Source of the DNA: Sternotherus odoratus
Taxonomy: Eukaryota; Chordata; Testudines; Kinosternidae
DNA length: 64,000 bases
NCBI GenBank assembly: GCA_032164245.1
Contig: JAVMKO010000010.1
Coordinates: forward strand, 2,501 to 66,500
Direction of reading: 5' to 3'
The position numbers were made by a program, and so were the translations under genes. The notes beneath the pieces are model-generated. The model was not told the origin of the DNA. It worked only from the letters and a program-made list of their open reading frames with translations, and searched no databases. Below are positions 24,057 to 37,312 of this stretch, one piece after another. Numbering within the stretch: the first letter of the stretch is position 1; every line of letters begins with the position of its first letter.

Positions 24057-24584
24057 AGGTTTTAAATTAATCACTCACAGAGGTTTAGTGTGTTCATAAA
24101 AAATGTTTATTGCTTTTAGAAAAAGGGAACACTAATTTACTTTATGTGATCTGTATGACAATAGACATGTTTAAAAAAAATGTTTCCAAAGCTGGTAACA
24201 TTTCATAGAGATTTAGGCTTTTATATCTTACTACGGTACTGATTTTGCTGGAGGTTCTCTTAAAACTAGTTTTATCAGATAGCTGGACAAATAGAGTTTT
24301 CCCTTCTTTACTGCTATCTGGAAGAAGAAAGGGATGGACAGAAAGGACAGGAAGACTTTGGAAGCAAGTTTTTTTTTTTAACTAGAGTAATTAAAATGTG
24401 TATTTTAGATAAGGGTGGTCTTTTGGAAGATTTATTTTACAAACTATAGCCTTAAATGCTTCAATGTTCAAACAAAGATTGCATACCTTTTTAGATGCAT
24501 AAGGATTTTTTTTAGAGATGTGATTTTATAATCTTCACCAACCCACTAATTAAATATTTTTAAAGCAAATGTTAAACTAAGGTC
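24057..24584. other. AT-rich stretch without genes
   Basis: Ordinary AT-rich DNA; no repeat, RNA gene or plausible exon recognised. Confidence 0.5.
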
Positions 24585-24592
24585 CTGTAGAC

Positions 24593-25522
24593 CTTGGGCA
24601 AACTGAGGCCTGTGGGCCACATGTGGCCTGCCAACCATTTCTATCCAGCCCACGGGGGCGTGGTGCTGGTGATCCTGTGCTCCCCAGACGGAGTGCCAGG
24701 TGGTGCATGGCCCCGCGTTCCCGGGCCAGCCGAGCACAGGGAGCTGCGGAACCCCGCGCTTTGGGGACAGGCCGAGCACGGCTCGCCCATGAGGGCCTGG
24801 GCTGGGGGGCAAACCGAGCAGAACACAGCCCCGGGCTGGGAGGGGGCGGGCTGAATGCAGTGTGGCTCCACAGTGGGGCCCTGCACTGGGGCGCTAGGCA
24901 AAGTGCCCAATCACCACAGGGTCCCCGGGCGGAGCACCGCTCGCTGCAGGGATCCTACACCAGGGCGCCAGGCAGAGCACCACTCCCAGGGACCCGGGGA
25001 CACCCCCCCTCCCAGCCAGGGCAGAGTGCCACTCGCCGCAGGGCCCCCAAGGTGGAGCACTGTGAGCCGCAAGACACCCCCCCCCCCCGGAGCGCTGAGA
25101 GCCGTGGGGCCCTGTGCCCCCAGGCAGGGTGCCCGGCAGAGTGTGACCAGCTATGGGCCCCGCGCCAGCTGGAGTGTCCACTAAACAAGGTAAGCAATAG
25201 GGATGGGGGGGGGGGCTTAGTTGGTGGGGTGGGGGTGGTTAGGGGCAGGGGTCTAGGGAGAAGGGTCAGGGAAAAAAGAGCAGGGGGGGGTCTAGATGGG
25301 GGTAGGTTCCAGGGGGTGGGGGCACAGTAGGGGGGCCTCCGGAAAGGACAATCAAGGGGCGGGGGGGGGGGTTGGATGGGTCTGGTTTCTGAAGGGGCCA
25401 TTCAGGGGTGGGAAGTGGGTGGGGGCCAGGCTCTTCAGGGAGGCACAGCCTTCCCTACCTGGCCCTCCACAGAATTTTGAGCCCTCATGTGGCCCTCGGG
25501 CCAAAAGCTTTGCCCACCCCTG
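24593..25522. mobile_element. hAT-type MITE, about 930 bp
   Basis: The element is flanked by an 8-bp direct duplication CTGTAGAC (24585-24592 and 25523-25530). Terminal inverted repeats are CTTGGGCAAACT...GGCC at the left and CAGGGGTGGGCAAAGC (minus strand) at the right; the left end seems to have lost about three bases. The interior is a GC-rich repeat (GGAGCACCGCTCGC-like, about 24700-25130) and a G-rich run. Frames up to 235 codons here are compositional. It carries no transposase. Confidence 0.88.
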
Positions 25523-25530
25523 CTGTAGAC

Positions 25531-25748
25531 TGATAGGTTCTGAGTAAATATTACAGTAATGCACAACTGTTTGTCAGTAAATTCAGAAACTGACAATATA
25601 TACCTTGGGGTTGGCAAATGCCTGTTAAATAGCTTCATTACTATTTGAATGGCTCTTTAACACTTTTTGTTAACATAACATTTAAACATCCAGCTTGCCA
25701 GACCTATTAACTTTAAAACTACTGGATTCCCCAAACTCACCAGGATAG
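25531..25748. other. Linker between hAT elements, partly duplicated
   Basis: AT-rich. The last ~44 bp (taactttaaaactactggat onward, 25706-25748) recur at 41520-41563 directly after a Helitron end, marking homologous module boundaries. Confidence 0.6.
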
Positions 25749-25988
25749 AGAGGTGCAGAATCTTCATTTATTCACTCTAAAATGTATTACTGCCACTCAA
25801 AACTTATATTAATGTTTTTAGAAGGTCTCTTTCTATAAGTCTTTATGTACAATAGTTTAGTTATGTTTTAAAAATGTTTATTTACTTTTAATTTAATTTT
25901 AAGTGAAGCTTCTTATATATTAAAGGCAGAGCCCCCTGGGCTCGTGGCCAGGACGCAGGCAGTATGAGTTCCACTGAAATCAGCTTGT
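25749..25988. mobile_element. Truncated hAT-like repeat at the module B edge
   Basis: It carries 'gcagaatcttcatttattca', 'gaaggtctctttctataa' and 'ggccaggacgcaggcagt', matching the fuller copy at 42655-42928. Both copies stop at the same point, where the module end block begins (CTTCCAACTACA). The junction is therefore ancestral to the B/C duplication. Confidence 0.65.
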
Positions 25989-26085
25989 GTGATGCCTTCC
26001 AACTACATGAATGGAAATAGCTTCCTAGGAGAAAGAAAAAACAAAGTCACACATTCAACAGCTGTAGAACAAATACTTAACATCT

Positions 26086-26121
<36 letters not shown>

Positions 26122-26311
26122 ACATGTACCCAGTGAAACAGCTGCCATCTTGACACAGAACAGCCCACCACCAAAACACGATCGATAACCATATTTAACC
26201 TGCAAACCTAATCTCAAATCAACTTCCATTTTGGGAAACAAGTACTTCATATCCCCCGCAGTCATACTTCAGCTTCACTGGTTCTTTGCCAAATTGGATC
26301 TGGACGCATTT
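25989..26311 (-). repeat. Conserved end block of module B, with (CA)n
   Basis: Homologous to 12475-12792 and 42929-43180. Contains a CA dinucleotide run at about 26080-26118. On the minus strand it follows an acceptor-like GTTTTTATTTGCAA/GCAG region and has a 62-codon ATG frame, which is not conserved in A. Confidence 0.7.
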
Positions 26312-29300
26312 GCAAATAAAAACAAAATTGACTGCAAACCGACCTCACAAAGCTCTCAACTACATGCTGTGAAAGATGACCTCACCTGCATATGGCTTCC
26401 TGAAGAGAAGGAACATCTATTACATTCTACACCCCCTCAGAGAAGCCCCACACACCCCAAACACAGTCATCCAGATACTGGTGGCCCTCCCCATTTCCCT
26501 CCACCACAGGGGCCCATCGCTAACTCGGATGCTCACATCCTCCTTGGAAAACCAACACCCAGTACAGGAGAAAAGAAGGATGAAGCGGTGACCCATCATG
26601 CAAAACCAGTGTTGGGTGTGACAGAACAGAGAATGGAGCATCTCTAGTTATAGACAGGTCACTCTCCCAGCAATCAACCTTCCCTCAGCGGAAACTCATG
26701 CTACGGCCTTACAACAAGCTCCCACCTAACCCTCAAGTTCCTATTAAGAATGGTCAATGTTTAGAGGACTACCATCCCAAACAAGAAACCTCAACAGCAC
26801 AAATACTTCTGATCATCAAACCCTTCGGCAGATACTTCACTTTGACAGATGTTCCCAGTCTCAAGATCTTCTTTTCCTTTGCACACGGACCTTCTCACCC
26901 ATGCCTCAACATCCACACAGCGATGCCGTGAAGACCAAAACAACGCAACAGTACCAGACCAGGATGCATCTGCAAATACAAACAAAGCTTCACTGCCATG
27001 CTACTCAGAAAGCGCCCAACTACACAACATGAAAGAAGACCTCACCTGCATACGAAACATGCTACTACCCCTTACGCCCTTCCTCAGAGAAGCACCCACC
27101 CACCCCAAACACTCATCCATTATTGCTTCCTCCTACATGTCCCACCACTGCACAAGCCCATCACTAACTAGGATGCTCACATTCTCCTCAGAAAACCACA
27201 ACCAATGGAAGAGGGACAAAGGAAGAAGTGGTGACGTGTCATGCAAACCCAGTGCTAGGTAAGAAGACAAAACTGAGAACGGAGCATCTCTAGTTACAGA
27301 CAGGTCACTCTCCCAGCAATCAACCTTCTGTCAGGGGAAACTCAGGCTCCCTCTGTACAAAGAGCTCCCATCCAACCTTCACATGCCCATTAAGAATGGG
27401 CAAGTTTAAAGACAGAATTTAAAGAACTAAACAAGGAGGCTTAACAGCACAAATACTTCCGAGCATCAAACCCTTCAGCAGATACTTAACTTTGACAGTG
27501 GCTTTGGCTCCGGCTCTCAAGATCTTCTTTTCCTTTGTACACTGGCCTTCTCTCCCATACGTCGACATCCATACCGAGATGCTGTGACTGTCAAAGAAAA
27601 GTAGTCACGAGCACTCCATGGGAAGACACAATGCAGGACTGGATCCAGATGCATCTGCAAATACAAACAAAGCTTCACTGCAAACCTACTGACAAAGCAC
27701 CCAACTACACAACATGAAAGATGACCACACTTGCATACTAAACATGCTACTACCCATTACACCCCGCCTCAGAGAAGTGGGCACCCACCCCAAACACTCA
27801 TCCATTATTGCTTCCCCCAGCATGTCCCACCACAGCACGGGCCCATTGGTAACTAGGATGCTCACATTCTCCTTGGAAAACCAAAACCATGTAGAAGATG
27901 GACAAAGGATGAAGTGGTGACCTGTCATGCAAACCCAGTGCTGTATAAGAAGGGACAACTGAGAACGGAGCATCTCTAGCTACACACAGGTCACTCTCCC
28001 AGCAATCAACCTTCCCTCAGGGGAAACTCACGCTCCCTCTGTACAACCAGCTTCCACCCACCCCTCACTTGCCCATTAAGAACAGGCAGAGTTTTGAGTT
28101 TAGACTCCTGTCCCTAAACAAGAAGCCTCAACAGCACAAATACTGCTGACCAAACCTTTTGGCATTACGTAACTTTGACAGCTGCTCCGAAGATCTTTTT
28201 TCCCTTTGTATGTGGGCCTTTGCTCTCATATACATCGGCATCCATATGACAATGCAGTAACTGTCAACGAAAAAGTAGTCACGATCCTCTATGGAATGAG
28301 ACTACTCAGTACCAGATTCTCACACATCTGCAAATTAAAACAAAGCTTGACTGCAACCCTCAGTTATAAACTAATCACAAAACTCCCAACACCACAATAT
28401 GAAAGATGACCTCACCTACATACTGAGAGGGAACACCTACTACACATTACACACACACCCCTCACAGAACCCCACCCCAAACACTCTCATCCACATGGAA
28501 AATGGCTACGCTACTACATACCGATTGGCCCTCCCAGTTTTCCTACACCACGGATTCTATTGCTAACTAGGATGCTCACATCCTCCTTAGAAAACCACAA
28601 CCATGTACAGGAGAACACAAGACTAAAGTGGAGACCAGTGATGCCAACCCAGTGCTGTGTAAGAGAGAAGAACAGAGCATCTCTAGTTACAGACAGGTCA
28701 CTCTCCCAGCAATCAACCTTCCTCCAGGGAAAACATGCACTCCATCTGTACAATGAGCTCCCTCACATGTCCATTAAGAATAAACAGAACTTAGAGAACT
28801 CCCGTCCGTAAACAAGGAGCCTCAACAGCACAAATACTTCTGACCATTAAACCCTTCAGCAGATACTTAACTTTGACGGCCGCTCCTGCTCTCAAGATCT
28901 TCTTCCCCTTTGTACGTAGACCTTCACTCTCATATGTCGGCATCCATATGACAATGCTGTGACGGTCAAAAGAAGTAGTCACAACCCTCCACAGAAGGAG
29001 ACTACTCGGTATTGGATCCAGAGGAATCTGCAAATAAAAACAAAGCTTGACTGAAAACTTACTCACAAGGATCCCCAACCACATGATATGAAAGACGACC
29101 TCACCTGCATACTGCTTCCTGAGGAGAAGGAAGATCTACTACAGTCTCAGCCCCCCGCAGAGAAGCACCCATCCACCCCAAACACTCTCATCCACATACT
29201 GGCGGCCCTCCCACTTTTCCTCCACTAGGGCCCATCATTAACTAAGATGCTCACATCCTCTTCAGCAAACCAACACCCAGCAGAGGAGAAAAGGAGGATT

Positions 29301-32300
29301 AAGCAGTGACCTCTCATGAAAAACCAGTGCTGTGTAAGAGAAGAACAGAGTATGTCTAGTTACAGACAAGTCACTCTCCCAGCAATCAACATTTCTCCAG
29401 GGGACATTCGTGCTCTCTCCATACAATGAGCTCCCTCACATGCCCATTAAGAAAGGGTAGAGTTTAGAGCACTCCTGCACCTAAACAAGGAGTCTCAACA
29501 GCACAAACACTTCTGACCGTCAAACCCTTTGGCAGATACTTAACTTAGACAGCCGCTCTCAAAATCTTCTTTCCCTTGGTACATGAGCCTTCGCTCCCAT
29601 ACATTGGCATCCATACAGCAATGCCGTGATAGTCAAAGAGAAGTAGTCACATTAATCTCATTTCATGGAACACTCAATATTAAATCTGGACACATCTGCA
29701 AATAAAAACAGAGCTCGACTGCAAACCTCAGTTATAAACTAATCACAAAACTCCCAAAACCACAATATGAAAGATGACCTCACCTACATACTGAGAGGGA
29801 ACACCTACTACACATTATACACACACCCTCACAGAACCCCACCCAAAACACTCTCATCCACATGGAAAATGGCCACACTACTACATACCCATTGGCCCTC
29901 CCCGTTTTCCTACACCATGGCGGCCCATCGCTAACTAGGATGCTCACATCCTCCTTAGAAAACCACAACCATGTACAGGAGAACACAAGACTAAAGCAGA
30001 GACCAGTGATGCCAACCCAGTGCTGTGTAAGAGAGAAGAACTGAGAACGGAGCATCTCTAGTTACAGAGAGGGCACTGTCCCAGCAATTAGCCCTCCCTC
30101 AGGGGAAATTCATGCTCCCTCCATACAACGAGCTTCCACCCACCCCTCACATGCCCAGTAAGAAACGACCCAGTTTAGAGGACTTCCACCTCTGAACAAA
30201 GAGCCTCACAAACACACATTCTTCTGACCAAACCCTTCGGCAGATACTTAACTCAGACGGCTACTCCCGCTCTTAAGATCTTCTTCCCCGCGATGTCATG
30301 ACAGTCAGAGAGAAGTAGTCATGACACTCCACAGAACACCAGACCTGGATGCATCTGCAAATACAAAGAAAGTGTGACTGCTCACCTACATACTAACCAA
30401 AACAAACACTTAATACCCATTACGCTTCCCACATAGATGCACCCACCCACCCCAAAACACTCTCAACCACATTTTGCTTCCCTCCCTCCATATCCCACCA
30501 CAGCAGGAGCCCATCGCTAACTAGGATGCTCACATTCTCCTTGGAAAACCACAACCATGTGGAAGATGGACAAAAGGATGAAGTGGTGACCTGTCGTACA
30601 ACCCCAGTGCTGTGTGAGAGAGAAGAACTGAGAACGGAGCATATCTAGTTATAGAAAGGGCACTCTCCCAGCAATCAACCTTCCTCCACGGGAAATTCAT
30701 GCTCCCACCACACAATGAACTTCCACCCACCCCTCTCATTTCCTCTAAACCATGATGTTTCTTAGAGGACCCCCAATCCCTAAACAAGGTTCCTCAACAG
30801 CACATGTTCTTCTGACCATCAAACCCTTTGGCAGATACTTAACTTAGACAGCTACACCAGCTCTTAAGATCTTCTTCCCCTTATATATGGGCCTTCACTC
30901 CTATACATTGGCAGGAATACAGCGATGCTGTTATAGTCAGAGACAGGTAGACATGACACTCCACAGAACATCACGCCACGGTACCAGATCTGGACGCATC
31001 TGCAAACACAAATACACTTTGACTGCATACCTACTCACAAAGTACCCAACTACATGATATGAAAGATAACCACACCTGCATACTAACCCCCCCCCCCCCC
31101 CCGAGAAGCCCCCCAGACACTCTCATCCACATACTGGTGGCCCTCCCCCTCTCTCTACACCACAAGAGTCCATCATTAACTAGGATGCTCACATCCTCCT
31201 TGGAAAACCAACACCCAGCAGAAGAGAAAAGAAGGACAAAGAGGTGACCCAACATGGAAACCGAGTGCTGTGTGTGACAGAAGGGACAATGGAGCATCTC
31301 TAGTTACAGACAGGTCACTACCATCAATCAACCTTCCCTCAGGGGAAACTCAAGCTCCCTCCACACAACAACAACCACCTCCTCCCACCCACCACATGCC
31401 CATTAAGAATGGACACATTTTAGAGGACTCCATTCCCAAACAAGAAGCCTCAACAGCACAAATATTTCTCACCATCAAACCTTTCACAGATACTTAACTT
31501 TGACAGCCACTCCCACACCCCTCCATGGAACAAAGCAGTGCAGTACCAGATGCATCTGAAAATAAAAACAAGCTTGACTGAAAACCTATTCATAAAGCTC
31601 CCAACTATGCAATATGAAAGATCACCTCACGAGCATACTGCTTCCTAAAGAGACTGAACGTCTACTACACTCGACCCCCCGCTCCCTCAGAGAAGCCCCT
31701 ACACCTCAGCATGGACATCCACAAACTGGAGGCCCTCCCACGTTCCCTCCAGCACAGGAGACCATCGCTAACTAGGATGCTCACATCCCCCTCAGAAAGC
31801 CAACATCCAATAGAGGAGAAGAGAAGGACAAAGCAGTGACCCATCATGCAAACCCAGTGCTGTGTGACAGAAGAACTGAGAATAGAGAATCTCTAGTTAG
31901 ATAGGTCACTCTCCCACCAAACAACCTTCCTCCAACATACACACTCCCTCCATACAATGAGGTCCCTCTTGTGCCCACTAAGAACAGGCAGAGTTGACCA
32001 GACTCCCACCCCTAAATAATAAGCTTCCACAATACAAATACTTCTCATCATACCCTTCAGCAGATACTTAACTTTGACAGCCACTCCCAAGATCTTCTTT
32101 TCTTTTGTACACTAGACTTCTCACCCGGATGTCAACATCCATACAGCAATGCCATGATAGTCAAAGAGCAGTAGTCGGGACCCCCCACAGAATGACACAA
32201 CACAGTATCTCATCCAGATGCATCTGCAAGTACAAACAAATCCACTCACATAACAACCCATCGACCCTAACATCCACAACATGAAAAATGACCTCATCTG

Positions 32301-34203
32301 CATACTAAACAGAAGGAACTCCTACTATCCATTACACACACACCCCTCAGAGAAGCACCTCCCCACCCCAAAACACTCATCCACATATTGCTGCCCCCGC
32401 CCACATCCTCACCACAGATGGGGACCATCCCTAACTAGGATGCTCACATTCTCCTTGTGAAACCACAACCACATATAAGATGGATAAAGGATGAAGTAGT
32501 GACCAGTCATGCAAAACCACCGTTGTGGTTGAGAGAAGAACTGAGAATGAAGCATCTCTAGTTAGACAGGTCACTCTCCCAGCAATCAACCCTCCCTCAG
32601 GGGAAACCTCACACTCCCTCTATACAAGCTACCGCCCACCCCTCACATGCCCATTAAAACAAAGACTTTATAGGACTCCCACCCCTAAACAAGAAGCCTC
32701 AACAGCACAAATTCTTTTGCCCCTCAAACCCTTCCGCAGACACTTAACTTTGACAGCTGTTCCCGCTCTCAAGATCTTCTTTTCCTTTGTACGCTGGCCT
32801 TCTCGCCCATACATCGACATCTGTACAGCGATGCCATGACAGTCAAAGAGAAGTAGTCACAACCATCCACGGAGCACCACGATGCAGTACTGGATCCATC
32901 TGCAACTACAAACAAAGCACCCAACTAGACAACATGAACAAAGACCTCGCCTGCATACTAAACAGAAGGAACACTCCCCCCCCCCCCAGACAAGCAACAC
33001 CCACTCCAAACACTCATCGACATATTGCTGCCCACCACAGCAGGAGACCGTCGCTAACTAGGATGCTCACATTCTCCTTGGAAAACTACAACCACATAGA
33101 AGATGGACAAAGAATGCAGTGGTGACCTGTCGTGCAAACCCAGTGCTGTGTGTGAGAGAAGAACTGAGAATGGAGCATCTCGAGTTACAGACAGGTTGCT
33201 CTCCCAGCAATTAGCCCTCCCTCAGGGGACACACACACTCCCTCTGTACAACAAGCTCCCAACCACGCTTCAAAAGCCTATTAAGAACACGAAGAATTTA
33301 GAAGACTCCCACCCCTAAACAAGACGGCTCAACAGCACAAATACTTCGGACCATCAAACCCTCCAGTAGATACTTAACTTTGACAGCCATTCCCGCTCTC
33401 AAGATCTTCTTTGCCTTCATATGTGGGCCTTCGCTTTCATCTACCGGCATGTGTACAATGCGGTGACGGTCAAAGAGTAGTAGTCATGACCTGGACTCAT
33501 CTGCAAATAAAAAAAAAAGCTTGACTGTAAACCTCAGTTATACACTCTATTCACCTAACCTACATAGGACTTGCTTGACAGGGAATGCCTACTACACATT
33601 ACATCCCACTCACATAACCCCACCCCAAACGCTCTCATACACATGGAAAATGGCTAAATTTCTACATACTGATGGCCCTCCCCTTTTCCCTACACCACAG
33701 AGGCCCATCGCTAACTAGAATTGGCACATCCTCCTCAGAAAACCACAACCATGTAGAGGAGAACACAAGAATGAAGTGGTGACCAGTGATGCAAAATGGT
33801 GTGTAAGTGAGAAGAACTGAGAGCAGAGCATCTCTAGTTACAGACAGGTCACTCTGCCAGCAGTCAACCTTCTTCCAGGAAATAAAGCACACTCCCCCCA
33901 GTAATGAGCTCCCATCCACCCCTCACGTGCCCATTAAGAATGAGTAGAATTTAGAGAACTCCCATAAGTAAAGAAAGAGCCTCAAGATCAGAAATCCTTC
34001 TGACCATCAAACCCTTTGGCATATACTTATCTTTTGAAATTGGACAGGAGCTGCCCCTCAAGAGCCTCTTCACCTTGATAGACAGGCCTTCATGCCCAGA
34101 TGTTGAAGTTATTCCTAAACATATAGCGATGGTGTGACAGAGAAGGAAAATATTCACAACCCTCAGGTCACAGTGCAACTCAGTACCGGATCTGGACACA
34201 GCT
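26312..34203 (-). repeat. Cassette array B (about 12 cassettes)
   Basis: Same cassette family as array A, with acceptor-like sites near 26312, 26969, 27655, 28329, 29031, 29697, 30355, 31007, 31556, 32225, 32901, 33503 and 34203. Usual spacing is 650-700 bp. The right 4.4 kb is near-identical to array A. Cassettes near 28380-28760 and 29740-30050 are also close copies of each other, about 1.37 kb apart. Minus-strand frames containing a recurring 'WLWFSKEDVSILVSDGP' stretch appear in many cassettes but lie in different frames relative to upstream sequence. Confidence 0.87.
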
Positions 34204-34485
34204 GCAGATACAAAGAAAGTTTGACTGTAAACATGGTTTATTAACCCTACTCAGGGGGCTCCAGACAATTGAAAAGCAAAAATACAAAAGGGGCATACAG
34301 ATGAGGTTAAGAGACGAAACGCTTACTAAATATTAGTTTCCTCAGACCAGTCCCCACCTAACCCAAACAGAAAATTGCTCTGCTTCTACAACATCCAACA
34401 CCATGGACATGCTATCAGTACTAAATGTGTGTTTGACAGAAGCTATCCCCCCAGGGTCTCACTCCCAATGAAAATACTAATGATA

Positions 34486-36908
34486 TCTATATATATAAAA
34501 GTCAAGTGATGTATGTATGTATGTATGTATGTATGTATGACTGTGAACACCTCCCACACCGTTTGAGCCAGAGACTTGAAATTTGGTACAGTTAAGGGTC
34601 TTGGGGTCTAGATGCTGGTAAGGGTCGAAAAATTTTCGGATCTCACCTCTGACAATCCCCAAGGGTGAAAGTCTTTCAGGGCCAATCACATCAGGTGGGT
34701 GGTTAGGTGGTGATGATGATATAATACCCCCTCCAACAGACACCTCACTCGCTCAGCTCACCCCTCCCTCCTCCAACGGAACCCAGGAGATCCCTCAGTT
34801 CTCTGCCCCTCCCCCCTCCCAACGGAACCCCAGAATCCATCAGCTCTGTGCCCCCCCACCCACGAAGGTCCCCGGAATCCCTCAGCTCTGCCCCCCCCCG
34901 AAACGGATCCGAGTTGGGTTTGGTGGGACGGTAAGTGAGATGGGGGTGTCGGGTTTGGTCAGGGGGTGAGGTGGGGGTGTCGGGTTTCCTTGGGGGGGGG
35001 GGGTCAGGTGGGGGTGTAGGGTTTGGTCGAGGGGTAAGTGAGCCAGGGGGTGTTGGGGTTGGTCTGGGGGTGTGGGGGAAGGTGTCAGGGTGGGTGCCCA
35101 GACCAAACCCGACACCCCCCCCCCAGCTCACTTACCCCCCGACCAAACCCAACACCCCTACCTCACCCCCCCCCCCACCACCAATCGCAACACCCCCAGA
35201 CCGAACCCGACACTCCCCGGCTCACTTACCCCCCGACCGAACCCAACACCCCCACCTCACCCCCCCACGAATCGCAACACCCCCAGACCGAACCCGACAC
35301 CCCCCCGGCTCACTTACCCCCCCGACCGAACCCGACACCCCCCCCTCACCCCCTGAGCAAACCCAACACCCCCACCTCACCCACCAACCAAACAGTATAT
35401 TTAATAATCTGTGTGCTACACAGTGCACCGTGAGCCGGGGGTGGTGGTGTTGGGTTTGGTCTGGGGGGGTGGGAAGTTGTCGGGGTGGGTGAGGGGTGAG
35501 CTGTGGGTGTTGGGGTTGGTCAGGGGGTTTTGCGGTTGGTGGGGGGATGAGGTGGGGGTGTCAGGTTCGGTCGGGGGGTAAGTGAGCCGGGGGGGTGTCA
35601 GGTTTGGTCTGGGGGGGTGGGAAGGTGTCGGGGTGGGTGAGGGGTGAGGTGTGGGTGTTGTGGTTGGTCAGGGGGTGTTGCGGTTGGTAGGGGGTGAGGT
35701 GGGGGTGTCGGGTTTGGTCGGGGGGGTAAGTGAGCTGGGGGGTGTTGGGTTTGGTCTGGGGGTGTTGCGATTGGTGCGGGGGTGAGGTGGGGGTGTCAGG
35801 TTCAGTCAGGGGGTAAGTGAGACGGGGGTGTCGGGTTTCGTCTAGGGGGGTGGGAAGGTGTCAGGGTGGGTGAGGGGTGAGCTACAGACTTGAAATTTGG
35901 TACAGTTAGAGGTCTTGGGGTCCAAATGGTCGTAAGGGTTGAAAATTTTTCAAATCTCACCCCTGACGCCCCTCAGAGGTGAAAGTCTTTAAAGGCCAAT
36001 CACATCAGCTGGGTAGCTGCTGTTCTCTGTGACATAGTTCTGATGTCATAATACCCCCTCCAACAGACACCGCACTCGCTCAGCTCTCTGCCCCTCCCTC
36101 CTCCAACAGAACCCCGCAATCCCTCAGCTCTGTGCCCCCTCCCCACCTGCCACAGACCCCGGATTCCCTCAGCTCTGTGCCCCCTCCCCACCTGCGACGG
36201 ACCCCAGAATCCCTCAGCTCTGTGCCCCCTCCCCACCTGCGACGGACCCAAGTTGGATTTGGTCGGTCAGGGGGTGAGGTGGGGGTTTCGGGTTTGGTCG
36301 GGGGGGGGTAAGTGAGCAGGGGGGTGTCGGGTTTGGTCTGGGGGTGGGTGGGAAGGTGTCTGGGTGGGTGGGGGTTGGTCAGGGGGTGTCGGGTTTGGTC
36401 GGGGGGGGTAAGTGAGCCGGGGGTGTCGGGTTTGGTGGGGGGGGTTGGAAGGTGGCGGGGGGGTGAGGTGTGGGGGTTGGGGTTGGTCAGGGGGTGTTGG
36501 GTTTGGTTGGGGTAAGGTGGGGGTGTTGGGTTTGGTCGAGGGGTAAGTAAGGTGTGGGTGTCGGGATTGTTTGTGGTGGTAGGTAGGGATGTCGGGTTTG
36601 GTTGGGGGGGAAAGTGAGGTGGGTGTGTCAGGTTTGGTCTACGGGGGGGGTGAGGTGTGGGTGTTGGTCAGGGGGTGTTGGGGTGGGTAGGGGGAGACAT
36701 GGGGGTGTTGGGTTTGGCTGGGGGGGTGAAAATGTGAGTCGGGGTTGGTCAAGGGCTAAGTGAGGTGGGGGTCTCAGGTTTGGTCAGGAGGGTGAGGTGG
36801 GGGTGTCAGGTTTGCTCTCTCCCCCATCCAACAGACCCCACACTCACTCAGCTGTCTGCCCCCTCCCCACCTCCAACTAACCCAAACAACACCAGGTATT
36901 TTTGCTAG
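34486..36908 (+). mobile_element. Helitron with expanded G/C-rich minisatellites
   Basis: Starts TCTATATATATAAAAGTC after host A. Ends with a hairpin (acaacaccaggtattt) and CTAG at 36905-36908 before host T. The equivalent site in module C (about 51050: aatgataacacataaatc) has no insert. Inside are (GTAT)n at about 34507-34540, G-rich minisatellite (34905-35100), a C-rich block (35100-35395), then G-rich again (35430-35880 and 36240-36830). An internal ~350-bp section is duplicated (34567-34915 and 35884-36240). It encodes no helicase. Confidence 0.85.
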
Positions 36909-36939
36909 TAACACATAAATCAAACACACTCTGAACAGC

Positions 36940-37035
36940 CTGAAATGAAAGAAAAGCATATTATACAGAAAGAAGGAAAGAAAAACAGTATATTAACCAC
37001 AAATACATCATTGTTACCCCCATATCAATACTCAC
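36940..37035 (-). other. First intron of telomere-facing transcript B
   Basis: Donor GTGAGT (plus-strand actcac 37030-37035) and acceptor CTTTCATTTCAG are identical in position and length (96 bp) to module A. Confidence 0.58.
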
Positions 37036-37113
37036 CATGACTGTAAACAAGTGCCTATGCACATCTCTTTGCAGCACCACAAAGCTGAATGACTTCCTCT
37101 GGCAAGAGCCCAG

Positions 37114-37180
37114 CTTATATACTGCCTAAGCTCCGCCCTCCATTTCCCAGCATGCCTTGGAAGCCAAAGGCAGCTATAAA
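37114..37180. promoter_or_regulatory. Divergent promoter, module B
   Basis: Minus TATATAAG 37114-37121 and plus TATAAA 37175-37180, with the GC box and ZNF143-like TTTCCCAGCATGCCTTGG between them. Nearly identical to module A. Confidence 0.65.
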
Positions 37181-37204
37181 GACAGACTCCAGTGACCCAG
37201 AAAC

Positions 37205-37312
37205 CCTTTAGTTCATTTCTACTTTAGCAGCAGCAAGCACTGTTCCTCTTGATGTATTAATCAGCCTTGTCTTACAATGCAAAATTTCAGAAGACTCAAA
37301 TGCTATCAACAG
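37205..37312 (+). ncRNA. Predicted first exon of the divergent plus-strand transcript, B
   Basis: Same arrangement as 18518-18628, ending CAACAG|GTAATT (donor 37313). One CAG trinucleotide is missing relative to copy A. Confidence 0.33.

Larger units (their letters stand above)
25989..37089 (-). ncRNA. Predicted telomere-facing spliced transcript, module B
   Basis: The parallel of the module A unit: TATATAAG at 37114-37121, first intron 36940-37035, then the Helitron and cassette array B, ending at or beyond the end block. The 2.4-kb Helitron sits inside it, within or after exon 2. No poly(A) signal pair equivalent to the one at 11.5 kb was recognised immediately beyond the end block. Confidence 0.3.

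Noticed and set aside
24623..25401. Frames of up to 235 codons
   Set aside because: Contained within a hAT MITE bounded by CTGTAGAC duplications; composition-driven.
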